A DNA stretch of 64,000 nt from JBBPZA01 sp963797015 (GCA_963797015.1 CAWCNV010000005.1:124001-188000); one strand, 5' to 3'. Shown: positions 26,614 through 34,770, counted from the first letter of the stretch. The notes: generated from the sequence alone by a model not told the origin. Made by a program: numbers and translations.

Positions 26614-27360
26614 TCAGCCGACGACCTGCTCGCGCGGGCACCAGTAGGTCGTGCGCCCGCCCACGACTCCGCGCTCGAGCTCGGCTCCGCAGCGCGGGCA
26701 GCGGCCCGCTGCGCCGCGGACCTGCGTGAACGCGCCCGTGTGCGCGCCGCCCTTTCGCAGCGCCCCGCGGATCGCGGCGCGCAGCTCGCGGCGCAGGCGA
26801 TCGAGCTCCTCCTCGGAGAGGCCGCCCGCCGGTCGGCGCGGATGCAGCCGCGCGCGCCACAGCGCCTCGTCGGCGAGCAGGTTGCCGACGCCCGCGATCA
26901 CGCCCTGGTCCATGATCCGCGCCTTGACCGGCGCCGTGCCGCGCCCGACACGCTCGCGGAATGGGCGCCGGCCGACCGTCTCCGCGTCGGGTCCCACCCT
27001 CGAGAGCTCGGGCTCCAGGAACGCTCGCCCCAGCCGCCGCCGGTCACGCAGCGCCATCCGCCCGCCGTCCCCGAACTCGAGCACGAAGCGGTCCCACGGG
27101 CGCTCGATGGGAGGCTCGTCCATTGCGATCCGGCCGGCCATGCCGAGATGCAGGCCGAGCACCGGCCCGCCGTCGGTCTCGACCCACATCATCTTCCCGC
27201 GCCGGTGGGCGGCGGTCAGGCGAAGGCCGACGAGCGCGGCGGCGATCTCACCGGGCGCGTGGGGGCGGCAGACGTAGCTGTCGCTGTCGTCCACGGCCGC
27301 GATGCGGCGGCCGAGCGCCCCGCGCTCGATCGCCAGCCGCGCGCGCTCGACCTCAGGCAG
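26614..27360 (-). CDS. Fpg/Nei-family DNA glycosylase-AP lyase with probable CTG start
   Basis: About 248 residues. With the CTG at 27360 as initiator, the protein begins Met-Pro-Glu-Val-Glu. It thereby supplies the catalytic N-terminal Pro2 and Glu3 that this base-excision family requires; no ATG, GTG or TTG start can do so. Other motifs are RRGKMMWVETDGG (catalytic-loop Lys), LGMAGRI, the helix-two-turns-helix QGVIAGVGNLLADEALW and a C-terminal zinc finger. The finger reads CPRCG...YWCPREQ, so the fourth Cys is a Glu. The gene starts one base after the stop of the polysaccharide deacetylase (TGA-G-CTG), implying coupling. It removes oxidised bases. Confidence 0.88.
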   Translation of the reverse strand: MPEVERARLAIERGALGRRIAAVDDSDSYVCRPHAPGEIAAALVGLRLTAAHRRGKMMWVETDGGPVLGLHLGMAGRIAMDEPPIERPWDRFVLEFGDGGRMALRDRRRLGRAFLEPELSRVGPDAETVGRRPFRERVGRGTAPVKARIMDQGVIAGVGNLLADEALWRARLHPRRPAGGLSEEELDRLRRELRAAIRGALRKGGAHTGAFTQVRGAAGRCPRCGAELERGVVGGRTTYWCPREQVVG

Positions 27361-27361
27361 C

Positions 27362-28660
27362 TCAGGCGTAACGCTCCCTCACACCCAGCAGCTCGTCAAG
27401 CGTCACGAAGCTGTAGCCCTTCGCCCGCAGTCCCCTGATGATCTTGGGCAGCGCCGCGACGCTCTGATCGCGCGGGCCGCCGCCGTCGTGCATCAGCACG
27501 ATCGACCCGGGGTTCACGCCGCTCAGCACGCGCTGCACGATGTTGAAGCTGGCCGGGCGCTCGTAGTCCGAGGTGTCGACGTCCCACTCCACCGTCTGCA
27601 GGCCCTTGCTACGCGCCAGAGCCACGCTCTGGGTGCTCTTGGACCCGTACGGCGGCCGGAACAGACACGGGGTGAAGTTCGTCGCCTTCTTGATCGCCGC
27701 CGAGGTCTGGTCGAGCTGGCGGGAGACCTCGGGGCCGGCTCCGGCGGTGTTGATGTGGGTGAACGTGTGGTTGCCGACCACGTTGCCCTGCTCGAGCTCG
27801 CGCCGGACCAGCGCTTCGCGTCCGGCTATCGAACCGCCGATCACGAAGAACGACGCGCGCACGCGGTCGCGACGCAGGATGTCGAGCACCTGACCGGTGA
27901 ACTCGCTGGGCCCGTCGTCGAACGTGAGCGCGACCACCTTGCGGCTGCGGGGCCCGTTGAGGACGAAGTCGGGGCCGGGCGCGGTGCAGCCGATCACGAG
28001 CGGGCGCGTGACCCTGCCCGGCGACGCGCCCCTGTCGGGCAGCGTGTCCGAGCACTGCGCGAGCGGCGTGGCGGCCGGCGGGCAGCCGCCCGGCTCGCCG
28101 ACCCACGTGGACTGGACCTGCCAGCGGAACTTGCCCAGCGGCAGGCGGACGTCGCGGAACGAGAAGCGCGCCTCGAGCAGCTTGAGGTTGCGCCGGCGGA
28201 TCTGGCCGATGAGGGGCGCCGGCGGCTGGAAGGCGCCGTCCTTGAAGCGCCGGAGCACCAGCGACGGGTTGCCGCCGCGGCTCACGACGCACACACGCGA
28301 GCGCGGCTGGGAGTCGTCCTTGGCCCACAGCGTGCTGCACACCGACCGGCCCGGCTGCTCGGAGAGCTGTCCCGGGGTCCAGATGCCGTTCGTGCGCAGC
28401 GTGAGCACGAGTTGCGGGCCCTGCTGGTCCATCTGCGCCGACAGGATGTCGAGCGGCCCCGGCGTGTCGGCCGCGTCCTTGTAGACGATCTTGTTCGGGT
28501 TGCCGTCGTCGCCGCCGCCGCCCAGCAGCGCGATCAGGGCGACGATCAGCGCGATGAGGGCGACGACCAGCACGCCGAGCCGCATCAGGCCGCGGCGGCG
28601 TTTCGCGCTCAACTCGCCCAGCCGCCCCGGGAGCGGCCGGCTCGACGCGGTGCTGCTCAT
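27362..28660 (-). CDS. Membrane-anchored polysaccharide deacetylase (NodB domain)
   Basis: 432 residues. A short cytoplasmic N-terminus and one membrane helix (LGVLVVALIALIVALIALL) are followed by a strand-rich domain (80-220) and a NodB deacetylase domain. Conserved motifs appear in order: MT1 ALTFDDGPSEFT (catalytic Asp and metal Asp), MT2 GNHTFTH (metal His pair), MT3 FRPPYGSKS, MT4 EWDVDTSDY and MT5 SIVLMHDGGG. It probably deacetylates peptidoglycan or a surface glycan outside the membrane. Its start overlaps the 3D-domain gene's stop (ATGA, 28657-28660), and the Fpg gene follows 1 bp after. Confidence 0.92.
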   Translation of the reverse strand: MSSTASSRPLPGRLGELSAKRRRGLMRLGVLVVALIALIVALIALLGGGGDDGNPNKIVYKDAADTPGPLDILSAQMDQQGPQLVLTLRTNGIWTPGQLSEQPGRSVCSTLWAKDDSQPRSRVCVVSRGGNPSLVLRRFKDGAFQPPAPLIGQIRRRNLKLLEARFSFRDVRLPLGKFRWQVQSTWVGEPGGCPPAATPLAQCSDTLPDRGASPGRVTRPLVIGCTAPGPDFVLNGPRSRKVVALTFDDGPSEFTGQVLDILRRDRVRASFFVIGGSIAGREALVRRELEQGNVVGNHTFTHINTAGAGPEVSRQLDQTSAAIKKATNFTPCLFRPPYGSKSTQSVALARSKGLQTVEWDVDTSDYERPASFNIVQRVLSGVNPGSIVLMHDGGGPRDQSVAALPKIIRGLRAKGYSFVTLDELLGVRERYA

Positions 28661-29454
28661 CCGGCGCCGGGCGGGACCACGAGGATCCGCTGGTCCTGCA
28701 GGTAGCGGCCGTCACCGAAGGGCTTCGAGGGCGGCGGGCGGAAGACGTCGAGGTGCTTGCCCGACACCGCGCCGCCGACGTCGGCGGCGACGAACCAGCC
28801 GCCGTTGATCGACCTATAGGCGGGCACGTAGATCTTGCTGCCCAGCGGGATCACGTCGGGGTCGACCGCGACGCTCTTCCAGTAGGTCAGGTCGGTCGAG
28901 GGGCCGGGAGCGAAGCTGACGCCCTTGTTGGGCACGTACCGCCGCGCCGTCCCGCGCGACCATCCGCCGGCCTCCAGCGGGTAGGTCGGCCGGCCCTTGC
29001 GGTTCAGCCAGATGCGGGCGTTGCGCCACCAGGGCGGGCCGTTGCTCCAGCCGCTCCCGCCCGGCGAGGTCCGGCGACCGAGCTTGTTGATCCATCCCGC
29101 CGATCCCAGGCTGTCGATGTGGTAGCGCTGCCCGTCAAGGCCGATGCCGTCGCCCTCCATGGAGACGCCGCGCGCGGAGTACAGCCAGTCGACGCGCGCG
29201 CGGCGGGTGAGGCCCGGCGTTCGCAGGCGGCGGCCCCGGAACCACTTCTCGGGCACGGGCCAGTACTCCGTGATCAGCACGCCGTTCACCCAGCGCCGGG
29301 TGCGGATCGTCGCGCTGCGAGCCGTCGGCGCGTCGGCGCGCGCCCACGCGCCCGCGAGACCCCACCGCGGCAGCGGTGCGGTCTGCCGTTGCGCTGCGCC
29401 TGCGCTAGCAGGCACGAGCGCGAGGACGAGGATGGCGAGCAGAAGCGCGACCAT
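28657..29454 (-). CDS. Secreted 3D-domain protein (MltA-like double-psi barrel)
   Basis: 265 residues with an N-terminal signal peptide (VALLLAILVLALVPASAGA). The C-terminus has a 3D domain: SVAVDPDVIPLGSKIYVPAY, then GWFVAADVGGAVSGKHLDVFRP, where the three Asp of the 3D name can be seen. 3D domains occur in lytic transglycosylases and resuscitation or spore-cortex enzymes. The middle contains Trp-rich segments (GGSGWSNGPPWWRNARIWL). ATGA overlap with the polysaccharide deacetylase suggests the two remodel the cell wall together. Confidence 0.85.
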   Translation of the reverse strand: MVALLLAILVLALVPASAGAAQRQTAPLPRWGLAGAWARADAPTARSATIRTRRWVNGVLITEYWPVPEKWFRGRRLRTPGLTRRARVDWLYSARGVSMEGDGIGLDGQRYHIDSLGSAGWINKLGRRTSPGGSGWSNGPPWWRNARIWLNRKGRPTYPLEAGGWSRGTARRYVPNKGVSFAPGPSTDLTYWKSVAVDPDVIPLGSKIYVPAYRSINGGWFVAADVGGAVSGKHLDVFRPPPSKPFGDGRYLQDQRILVVPPGAG

Positions 29455-29524
29455 CGACCGAGGGAGGGTAGTGAACGCGGACGCCGGAGCGGCGAGGCAG
29501 CCCGGTTCGGTGCGCCCGCGGGCG

Positions 29525-29767
29525 CTAGCCGCGCACCAGCGCGGCGCTGTCCTCGTAGAGCTTGATCACGCGTACGGCTCCGTCCGGCGCGGCGTCCAGG
29601 CACAGCTCGCACAGCACGCACTCGTCGAGGTTGCCCTCGACGACCGCGACGCGGCCTCCTTCCGCGGTGAAGATGTCGACCGGGCACACCTCCTCGAGCT
29701 TGCGCGCCAGCTCGGCGTCGTCCTCGACGGCGTCCGCGATCTCGACGTCGATGAACAGGCCGGGCAT
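29525..29767 (-). CDS. Single-cluster ferredoxin-like protein
   Basis: An 80-residue protein with four cysteines: Cys28 in EEVCPVDIF and Cys50, Cys53 and Cys56 in ECVLCELC. This is the set expected for one [4Fe-4S] cluster in a ferredoxin that lost the second site (FixX-like spacing). The final CP of the second motif is AP here. The ATG overlaps the sucD-like stop (TGATG), so it is translated with the CoA-ligase subunits. That is an unusual partner for succinyl-CoA synthetase and hints at a redox-linked CoA-ester pathway. Confidence 0.75.
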   Translation of the reverse strand: MPGLFIDVEIADAVEDDAELARKLEEVCPVDIFTAEGGRVAVVEGNLDECVLCELCLDAAPDGAVRVIKLYEDSAALVRG

Positions 29768-30690
29768 CAGGCGGCCGCTCCGGAGCCCAACTTCTCCTTG
29801 ACCGCGTCGGGGATCTCGTCGATCCGCTCGACAACCGGGATCCCCGCCGCCTCGAGCCGTCCGATCTTCTCGGTCGCCGTGTCCTCCTTGCCCTCGACGA
29901 TCGTGCCGGCGTGGCCGAAGCTCATGCCCTTCATCTCCTCGTCGTCCATGAAGCGGCCGGCCATGAACGCGACGATCGGGAGGCGCGAGTCGTTCTCCGC
30001 CCGCCACTGCGCGAGCTGGGCCTCCATGCGCCCGCCGGGCTCGGTGTAGATCACGATCGCCTCGGTCTGCTCGTCGGCCTCGAACAGCGGCATGAGCTCG
30101 GCGTAGGTCGAGCCGATGATCGCGTCGCCGCCGATCGAGATCGCGGTCGAGACGCCGAGGCCGGCCGCGGTCAGCGTCGAGGAGATCTCCGTGGTCATGC
30201 CGCCGGAGCGCGACATCACGCCGACGGGGCCGGGCTGGTAGGCCTGCTCGGTGTTGCGCGCCGGGCCGCCGATCCCGCCCATCTTCGCGACGCCCGGCGC
30301 GACCAGGCCCAGGCAGTTCGGGCCGATGATGCGCGCGCCGGTCTCGCCCGCGCGCTCGACCATCTGCGCGACGTCGCGGCGCGGGATGCGCTCGGTGACG
30401 ACCACGATCAGCCCGATGCCCGCCTCGAGCGCCTCCATCACGGCGTCCTTGGTGAAGGCGGGGGGGACGGTGACGACCGAGCCGTCGGGAACGCCGCCGT
30501 TGGCGTCCACGACCTGGCCTACGGTGTCGAACACGGGGACCCCGTGGACTTCGCGGCCCTTGCGCCCGGGCGTCACTCCGCCGACGATCTTCGAGCCGTA
30601 GTCGAGGCACTCCCGGGTCAAGTTGACCGCCTCGCGCCCGGTGATGCCCTGGACGATGAAGCTGAAGTCGGGGTGTAGGAGGACGCTCAT
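29767..30690 (-). CDS. Succinate/malate-CoA ligase family, alpha subunit
   Basis: A 307-residue SucD-type subunit. The CoA-binding N-domain contains FIVQGITGREAVNLTRECLDYG and VVGGVTPGRKGREVHGVPVF. The active-site His lies in FGHAGTIVEGKEDTATEKIGRLEAAG, and GPNCLGLVAPG is a conserved loop. With its beta subunit it interconverts a dicarboxylate, ATP/GTP and CoA with the acyl-CoA. It is divergent from standard actinobacterial SucD. Proximity to malyl-CoA lyase makes malate-CoA ligase activity an alternative to succinyl-CoA synthetase. ATG overlaps the beta-subunit stop (ATGA), and its stop overlaps the ferredoxin start. Confidence 0.82.
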   Translation of the reverse strand: MSVLLHPDFSFIVQGITGREAVNLTRECLDYGSKIVGGVTPGRKGREVHGVPVFDTVGQVVDANGGVPDGSVVTVPPAFTKDAVMEALEAGIGLIVVVTERIPRRDVAQMVERAGETGARIIGPNCLGLVAPGVAKMGGIGGPARNTEQAYQPGPVGVMSRSGGMTTEISSTLTAAGLGVSTAISIGGDAIIGSTYAELMPLFEADEQTEAIVIYTEPGGRMEAQLAQWRAENDSRLPIVAFMAGRFMDDEEMKGMSFGHAGTIVEGKEDTATEKIGRLEAAGIPVVERIDEIPDAVKEKLGSGAAA

Positions 30691-31892
30691 CCCTGGATCT
30701 TCTCCACCGCGCGCCGCGCCGCCTCGTGCATCGACACCGAGCGGTCGCAGTACTCGACCCCGTAGCGCTCGAGGATCTTGAAGCCCTCCTCCTCCCAGGC
30801 CCCCGGGATGCGGAAGATCGCGATCGTGGAGGCCGGGTCCTTGTCCAGCTCGATGCAGGCCTTGATCACGCCGCGGGCGACGATGTCGACGCGGGTGTTG
30901 GAGACGATCGACATCATCACCGCGATCTTGTCGACGCCGTCCTTCTTGAGCACTTCCTTGGCCAGCCCGCACGCCTTCGCAACCGACGGGTTGCCGCCGA
31001 TCTCCGAGTAGTTCGCCGGCTTGCCGCCCTGCGAGCGGACCGCGTCGGTCAGCGTCAGCGAGCCGCCGCCGGCGCCGATGACGAGGCCGAGGTTGCCATG
31101 GAAGCCCGCGTCCTTGCCCTGGATCACGCCCCGGTGGTCGGCGGAGTCGATCGCCTTGACGTTGGCCTCGAACTCGCTGGGCTCGTGCCCCTCGCGGAGG
31201 TCGTCGTCGGCGATCCCGAGCTCGTCGAGCAGCTTCTTCTGGCGCGGGCGGGCCTCGTTCTCGAGCTCCATGTGGGCGTCGAGCGCGACAAATTTCCCAT
31301 CCTCGAGCTCGGCGAGCGGGTTGATCTCGGCGAGCGTCATGTCGCGTTCCAGAAATAACCGCGCCAGCGCCGCGAGCACGGCCGTCGCGCGGTTGAGCGC
31401 GGAGCCGGTCACGCCCGTCTGGGCCACGACCTGCTTGGCCTGGAAGTCCGAGAACGGGAGCAGGTTGGAGAAGTGGCCGCGGCCGACGTGGTCGGGATGC
31501 TTCTCGGCCACCTCCTCGATGTCGATCCCGCCCATGTCGGAGAAGAGCATCATCGGCTGCTTGCGCGTGCCGTCCCAGACGACGCCTGCGTAGTACTCGT
31601 GCTTGACCTGTGCCTTGGGATCGACGAGCACGCCCTTGGGCATCTGGCCGCCGATCTCGAGCTGCAGGACGTCGCGCGCGTGCGCCCCGGCCTCCTCGGG
31701 CGTGGAGGCGAACTGGACGCCGCCGGCCTTCATGCGCCCGCCGCTGAGCACCTGCGACTTGATCACGGTGTCGCCGCCGATGTCGTCGGCGATCGCCTTG
31801 GCCTGCTCGGCGTCCGTGGCGAAGCCGTACCTGGTCACCGGGATGCCGGCCTGCTCGACGATCTTGCGGGACTCGTACTCGTAGAAACGCAT
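30687..31892 (-). CDS. Succinate/malate-CoA ligase family, beta (ATP-grasp) subunit
   Basis: A 401-residue SucC-type ATP-grasp subunit. The N-terminal FYEYESRKIVEQAGIPVTRYGFA is followed by the ATP-grasp lysine region DTVIKSQVLSGGRMKAGGV, metal-binding AEINPLAELEDGKFVALDAHME, and the CoA-ligase swivelling domain with DKIAVMMSIVSNTRVDIVARGVIKA. ADARxx/GGR and NYSEIGGNPS features are kept, but overall it is a divergent member. It is the first gene of a three-gene unit (beta, alpha, ferredoxin). Malate or a related C4/C5 acid is a possible substrate given the neighbouring malyl-CoA lyase. Confidence 0.82.
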   Translation of the reverse strand: MRFYEYESRKIVEQAGIPVTRYGFATDAEQAKAIADDIGGDTVIKSQVLSGGRMKAGGVQFASTPEEAGAHARDVLQLEIGGQMPKGVLVDPKAQVKHEYYAGVVWDGTRKQPMMLFSDMGGIDIEEVAEKHPDHVGRGHFSNLLPFSDFQAKQVVAQTGVTGSALNRATAVLAALARLFLERDMTLAEINPLAELEDGKFVALDAHMELENEARPRQKKLLDELGIADDDLREGHEPSEFEANVKAIDSADHRGVIQGKDAGFHGNLGLVIGAGGGSLTLTDAVRSQGGKPANYSEIGGNPSVAKACGLAKEVLKKDGVDKIAVMMSIVSNTRVDIVARGVIKACIELDKDPASTIAIFRIPGAWEEEGFKILERYGVEYCDRSVSMHEAARRAVEKIQG

Positions 31893-31944
31893 ACTGGTGT
31901 GGTCGGCATGGGGGAGGCGGCAGGCCGACCGATGCCGACCAGCG

Positions 31945-32391
31945 CTAACTCCCGGCGCGGAACCCTAGCGGGCGGCCCACGGCCCGACGCCCCCGAGGCG
32001 CTCGGGCGTGATGCGGACGACGACTCCTGGGGGCGGAGTCGTCCATGGGCGGGAACTTCACTTCGGGGCCCAGATAGGTGTGTGCCAGGCGCTGCAGTAG
32101 CTCCGGGCCGCCGCCCTCGGTGATGCGCGCGCGACCGTGTACCACCAGGTATTCCTTTAGCCCGATCGGGTTGGTCTCGAAGCCCTCGATCGAGAGCGAC
32201 ACGCGCGGGTCGCGCCGAATGTTGTCGAGCTTCCGGCGCGGGCCCAGCGAGGCCAGCACGATCTCGGAGTCCTCGAGGCCGACCCACACGCAGCTCACCT
32301 GCGGCGCGCCGTCCTCGGAGATCGTCACCAGGTGCGCGAGGCGGTCGCTCTCGATGAGCGCCCGCGCAGCTTCGGGAAGCGGGCTGGCCAT
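31945..32391 (-). CDS. PPOX-class flavin-fold protein with C-terminal frameshift
   Basis: A split-barrel pyridoxamine-phosphate-oxidase-like protein of about 148 residues as read: RLAHLVTISEDGAPQVSCVWVGLEDSEIVLASLG, RKLDNIRRDPRVSLSIEGFE and LVVHGRARITEGGGPELLQRLAHTYLG. Such proteins use FMN, F420 or haem. After FPPMDDSA the reading frame turns into basic low-complexity sequence. Removing one C from the run at 32029-32033 restores a family-typical end (PGVVVRITPERLGGVGPWAAR) and a TAG at 31965-31967. A one-base insertion or a sequencing error is likely. It follows the malyl-CoA lyase gene by 2 bp. Confidence 0.78.
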   Translation of the reverse strand: MASPLPEAARALIESDRLAHLVTISEDGAPQVSCVWVGLEDSEIVLASLGPRRKLDNIRRDPRVSLSIEGFETNPIGLKEYLVVHGRARITEGGGPELLQRLAHTYLGPEVKFPPMDDSAPRSRRPHHARAPRGRRAVGRPLGFRAGS

Positions 32392-32393
32392 GC

Positions 32394-33458
32394 TCAGGCG
32401 GCGGCCGGCGACATCCCGTAGGCCTCGGCCAGCTCGGGGTCCTTGCGGGCCAGCATCTCGGCCAGTTCGACCATCACGCGGCACTGCTTCCAGGTCGCGT
32501 CGTCCTGCATCTTGCCGTCGATCATGTGCACGCCGCGGCCGTCCGGGATCGCCTCGATGACCTTCTTGGCGAAGATGACTTCGTCCGGGTCGGGCGAGAA
32601 GACCTTCTTGGCGATGTCGATCTGCACCGGGTGCAGCGACCACGCGCCGACGCAGCCCAGCAGGAACGCGGCGCGGAACTGGGTCTCGCAGCCCTCGACG
32701 TCTCGGATGTCGCCGTAGGGGCCGTAGAAGGGCAGGATCCCGGCGCTCGTGCAGGCGTCGACCATCCTGGCGATCGAGTAGTGCCAGGGGTCCTGCTGGG
32801 CGGTCGCCCGCGGCGCGTCGGGGTTCTCGGGGTCCGGGTCCTCGATCACGCGGTAACCGGGGTGGCCGCCGCCGACGCGCGTCGTCTTCATGCGCCGCGA
32901 GGCGGCGAGGTCGGCCGGCCCGAAGCTCATCCCCTGCATGCGCGGGCTGGCGGTCGCGATCTCCTCGAGGTTGACCACGCCCTGGCCGGTCTCGAGGATG
33001 GCGTGGATCAGCAGCGGCTTGTCGAGCCCGGCCTTGGCCTCGAGCTGGGCCAGCAGGCGGTCCACGTAGTGGATGTCCCACGGCCCCTCGACCTTCGGGA
33101 CCATGATCACGTCGAGGCGCTCGCCGATCTCGGTGACGAGCTGCGTGATGTCGTCCAGGACCCACGGCGACTCCAGCGAGTTGACCCGCGTCCACAGCTG
33201 CGTGTCGCCCAGCTCCATCTCGCGGCCGACCCGGATCAGCCCCTCGCGGGCGGGGATCTTGCGGTCGACTGGGACCGCGTCCTCGAGGTTGCCGAGCAGG
33301 ATGTCGACCTGCGGCGCGATGTCGGGCGCCTTGGCCACCATCTTCTCGTTGGAGAAGTCGAGGAAGTGGATCATGCGCGAGGGCAGGAACGGGATCTCGG
33401 CAGCCGGCTCGGGGGCGCCGATGGCGAGGGGCTTGAAGAAGTCGCGGGGATTTCGCAT
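32394..33458 (-). CDS. mcl: L-malyl-CoA/beta-methylmalyl-CoA lyase (HpcH/HpaI aldolase fold)
   Basis: A 354-residue CoA-ester lyase. SRMIHFLDFSNEKMVAKAPDIAPQVDILLGNLEDAVPVDRKIPAREGL contains the metal-binding Glu-Asp (LEDAV). WTRVNSLESPWVLDDI, IMVPKVEG, ILETGQGVVNLEEIA, and SFGPADLAASRRMKTTRVGGGHP follow. In the ethylmalonyl-CoA pathway it splits beta-methylmalyl-CoA to glyoxylate and propionyl-CoA, and joins acetyl-CoA and glyoxylate. The divergent mesaconyl-CoA hydratase gene, 74 bp away, supports this role. A reverse-strand TAGCGT lies 7 nt before the ATG. Confidence 0.88.
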   Translation of the reverse strand: MRNPRDFFKPLAIGAPEPAAEIPFLPSRMIHFLDFSNEKMVAKAPDIAPQVDILLGNLEDAVPVDRKIPAREGLIRVGREMELGDTQLWTRVNSLESPWVLDDITQLVTEIGERLDVIMVPKVEGPWDIHYVDRLLAQLEAKAGLDKPLLIHAILETGQGVVNLEEIATASPRMQGMSFGPADLAASRRMKTTRVGGGHPGYRVIEDPDPENPDAPRATAQQDPWHYSIARMVDACTSAGILPFYGPYGDIRDVEGCETQFRAAFLLGCVGAWSLHPVQIDIAKKVFSPDPDEVIFAKKVIEAIPDGRGVHMIDGKMQDDATWKQCRVMVELAEMLARKDPELAEAYGMSPAAA

Positions 33459-33532
33459 GCCGGGGACGCTAGTACACCGGCGGGTGCGGCCGAGTGCGGC
33501 ATGATCCACGCCGCAAGCGACCCTGGAGCGGA

Positions 33533-34072
33533 ATGAACGAGACCGGATTCACCACCGATCAGGCACAGCGTGAGGCGTCCGGCGCCCACGCCTACGGCCG
33601 CTACCTCGAGGAGTTCGAGGTCGGCGCGGTCTACAAGCACTGGCCGGCCAAGACCGTGACCGAGGCCGACGACCACCTCTTCTGCCTGATCACGATGAAC
33701 CACCACCCGCTGCACATCAACGACGTCTACGCACATCAGTCGCAGCAGGGCCGCAACGTCGTGGTGGGCCCGCTGGTCTACTCGCTCGCGCTCGGGATGA
33801 GCGTGTCCGACGTGTCCGGGAAGGCGATCGCCAACCTCGCGACGGAGGAGCTCTCACACCCCGCGCCGGTGTTCCACGGCGACACGTTGTTCGTCGAGTC
33901 CGAGGTGCTGGAGAAGAAGGAGTCGCGCTCCAAGCCCGACCGCGGGACGGTCAAGGTCCACACCCGCGTCCTCAACCAGGACGGCGTGCTCGTGGCCGAG
34001 TTCAAGCGCCTCGTGCTCGTCCCCCGGAAGACCCCGGGCGAGGCTCAAGCCGCCGAGACGAACGTCGAGTGA
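33533..34072 (+). CDS. mch: MaoC-family dehydratase, probable mesaconyl-CoA hydratase
   Basis: A 179-residue single MaoC hotdog. KTVTEADDHLFCLITMNHHPLHINDVYA holds the catalytic Asp/His pair region, followed by VVVGPLVYSLALGMSVSDVSGKAIANLATEEL and PVFHGDTLFVESEVLEKKESRSKPDRGTVKV. These segments match the actinobacterial short MaoC proteins encoded beside mcl and meaA, which hydrate mesaconyl-CoA to beta-methylmalyl-CoA. Here it is divergent from mcl with 74 bp between starts. The symbol is inferred from context and resemblance; another R-specific enoyl-CoA hydratase activity remains possible. Confidence 0.78.
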   Translation: MNETGFTTDQAQREASGAHAYGRYLEEFEVGAVYKHWPAKTVTEADDHLFCLITMNHHPLHINDVYAHQSQQGRNVVVGPLVYSLALGMSVSDVSGKAIANLATEELSHPAPVFHGDTLFVESEVLEKKESRSKPDRGTVKVHTRVLNQDGVLVAEFKRLVLVPRKTPGEAQAAETNVE

Positions 34073-34133
34073 CCGAACCTGCGGGTGGGATGCGCCGTAT
34101 AGACCGGCGCATCCACCTGCAAAGGAGACGTTC

Positions 34134-34622
34134 ATGGGGCCCAAGAGCCTTCTCGCCCTCGCCGCCGCCCTGACCCTCGGCGGCTCGCTCGCCGCGTGCG
34201 GCTCGTCCAGCGACAACAAGAGCAGCTCGTCGTCGACCGCCGCCTCGCCCACCGCCGCCACCGGCACGCGGATCGCGCTGGTCTCCAACAAGCTCGGCAA
34301 GGTCATCGTCGGTCCGAACGGCCACACGGTGTACCTCTTCCTCAAGGACAAGACCCCGAACACGTCAACGTGCTTCGGCGCCTGCGCGAAGGTGTGGACG
34401 CCGGTGCCCACGAGCGGTGCTCCGCAGGCCGGCGCCGGTGTCCAGAAGTCGCTGCTGGGCGTCACCAAGCGCAAGGACGGCATAACCCAGGTCACCTACA
34501 ACGGGCACCCGATCTACTACTACGACGACGACAAGAAGCCGGGCACCACCGAGGGCCAGAACAAGGACGAGTTCGGGGCCGAGTGGTACGTGATCTCGGC
34601 GCAGGGCAACAAGCTCGAGTAG
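34134..34622 (+). CDS. Lipoprotein with 'secreted repeat' domains (PF03640 type)
   Basis: A 162-residue lipoprotein. The signal peptide ends in LAAC (lipobox, Cys22), followed by a Ser-rich linker. Two 'secreted repeat of unknown function' units follow: KVIVGPNGHTVYLFLKDKTPNTSTCFGACAKVWTPV and ITQVTYNGHPIYYYDDDKKPGTTEGQNKDEFGAEWYVIS. These domains are found in many actinobacterial surface lipoproteins; some relatives are linked to redox or membrane stress, but no activity is established. A strong AAGGAG ribosome site lies 6 nt before the ATG. Confidence 0.9.
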   Translation: MGPKSLLALAAALTLGGSLAACGSSSDNKSSSSSTAASPTAATGTRIALVSNKLGKVIVGPNGHTVYLFLKDKTPNTSTCFGACAKVWTPVPTSGAPQAGAGVQKSLLGVTKRKDGITQVTYNGHPIYYYDDDKKPGTTEGQNKDEFGAEWYVISAQGNKLE

Positions 34623-34643
34623 CACGTGGCGGGCGGCAGGGGC

Positions 34644-34700
34644 GGCCCGTCCGGCGCCTCATCGGGGGCCCGTCCGGAGGCGTGCCGCCGGCCCGTCCGG
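34644..34700. promoter_or_regulatory. Three phased direct repeats upstream of pckG
   Basis: GGCCCGTCCGG occurs at 34644-34654, 34667-34677 and 34690-34700, with exactly 23 bp between starts (about two helical turns) and unrelated spacers. The array ends 30 bp before the TATACC candidate -10 at 34731. It is a likely cooperative activator or repressor site for pckG. Confidence 0.55.
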
Positions 34701-34730
34701 CACCCTGGCCGCGCTTCCGTCGATAGGGTC

Positions 34731-34736
34731 TATACC
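34731..34736 (+). promoter_or_regulatory. Candidate -10 element of pckG
   Basis: TATACC lies 34 bp before the GTG start, within GGGTCTATACCC. A GTAGGAG ribosome site at 34752-34758 lies between it and the start. No clear -35 is visible, and the phased repeats upstream may replace it. Confidence 0.4.
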
Positions 34737-34770
34737 CCCTGGAAGCGACCCGTAGGAGCGCCGACGACCC

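Noticed and set aside
34644..34700. Three 11-bp repeats considered as replication iterons
   Set aside because: No replication gene or AT-rich unwinding element nearby; position before pckG fits regulation better.
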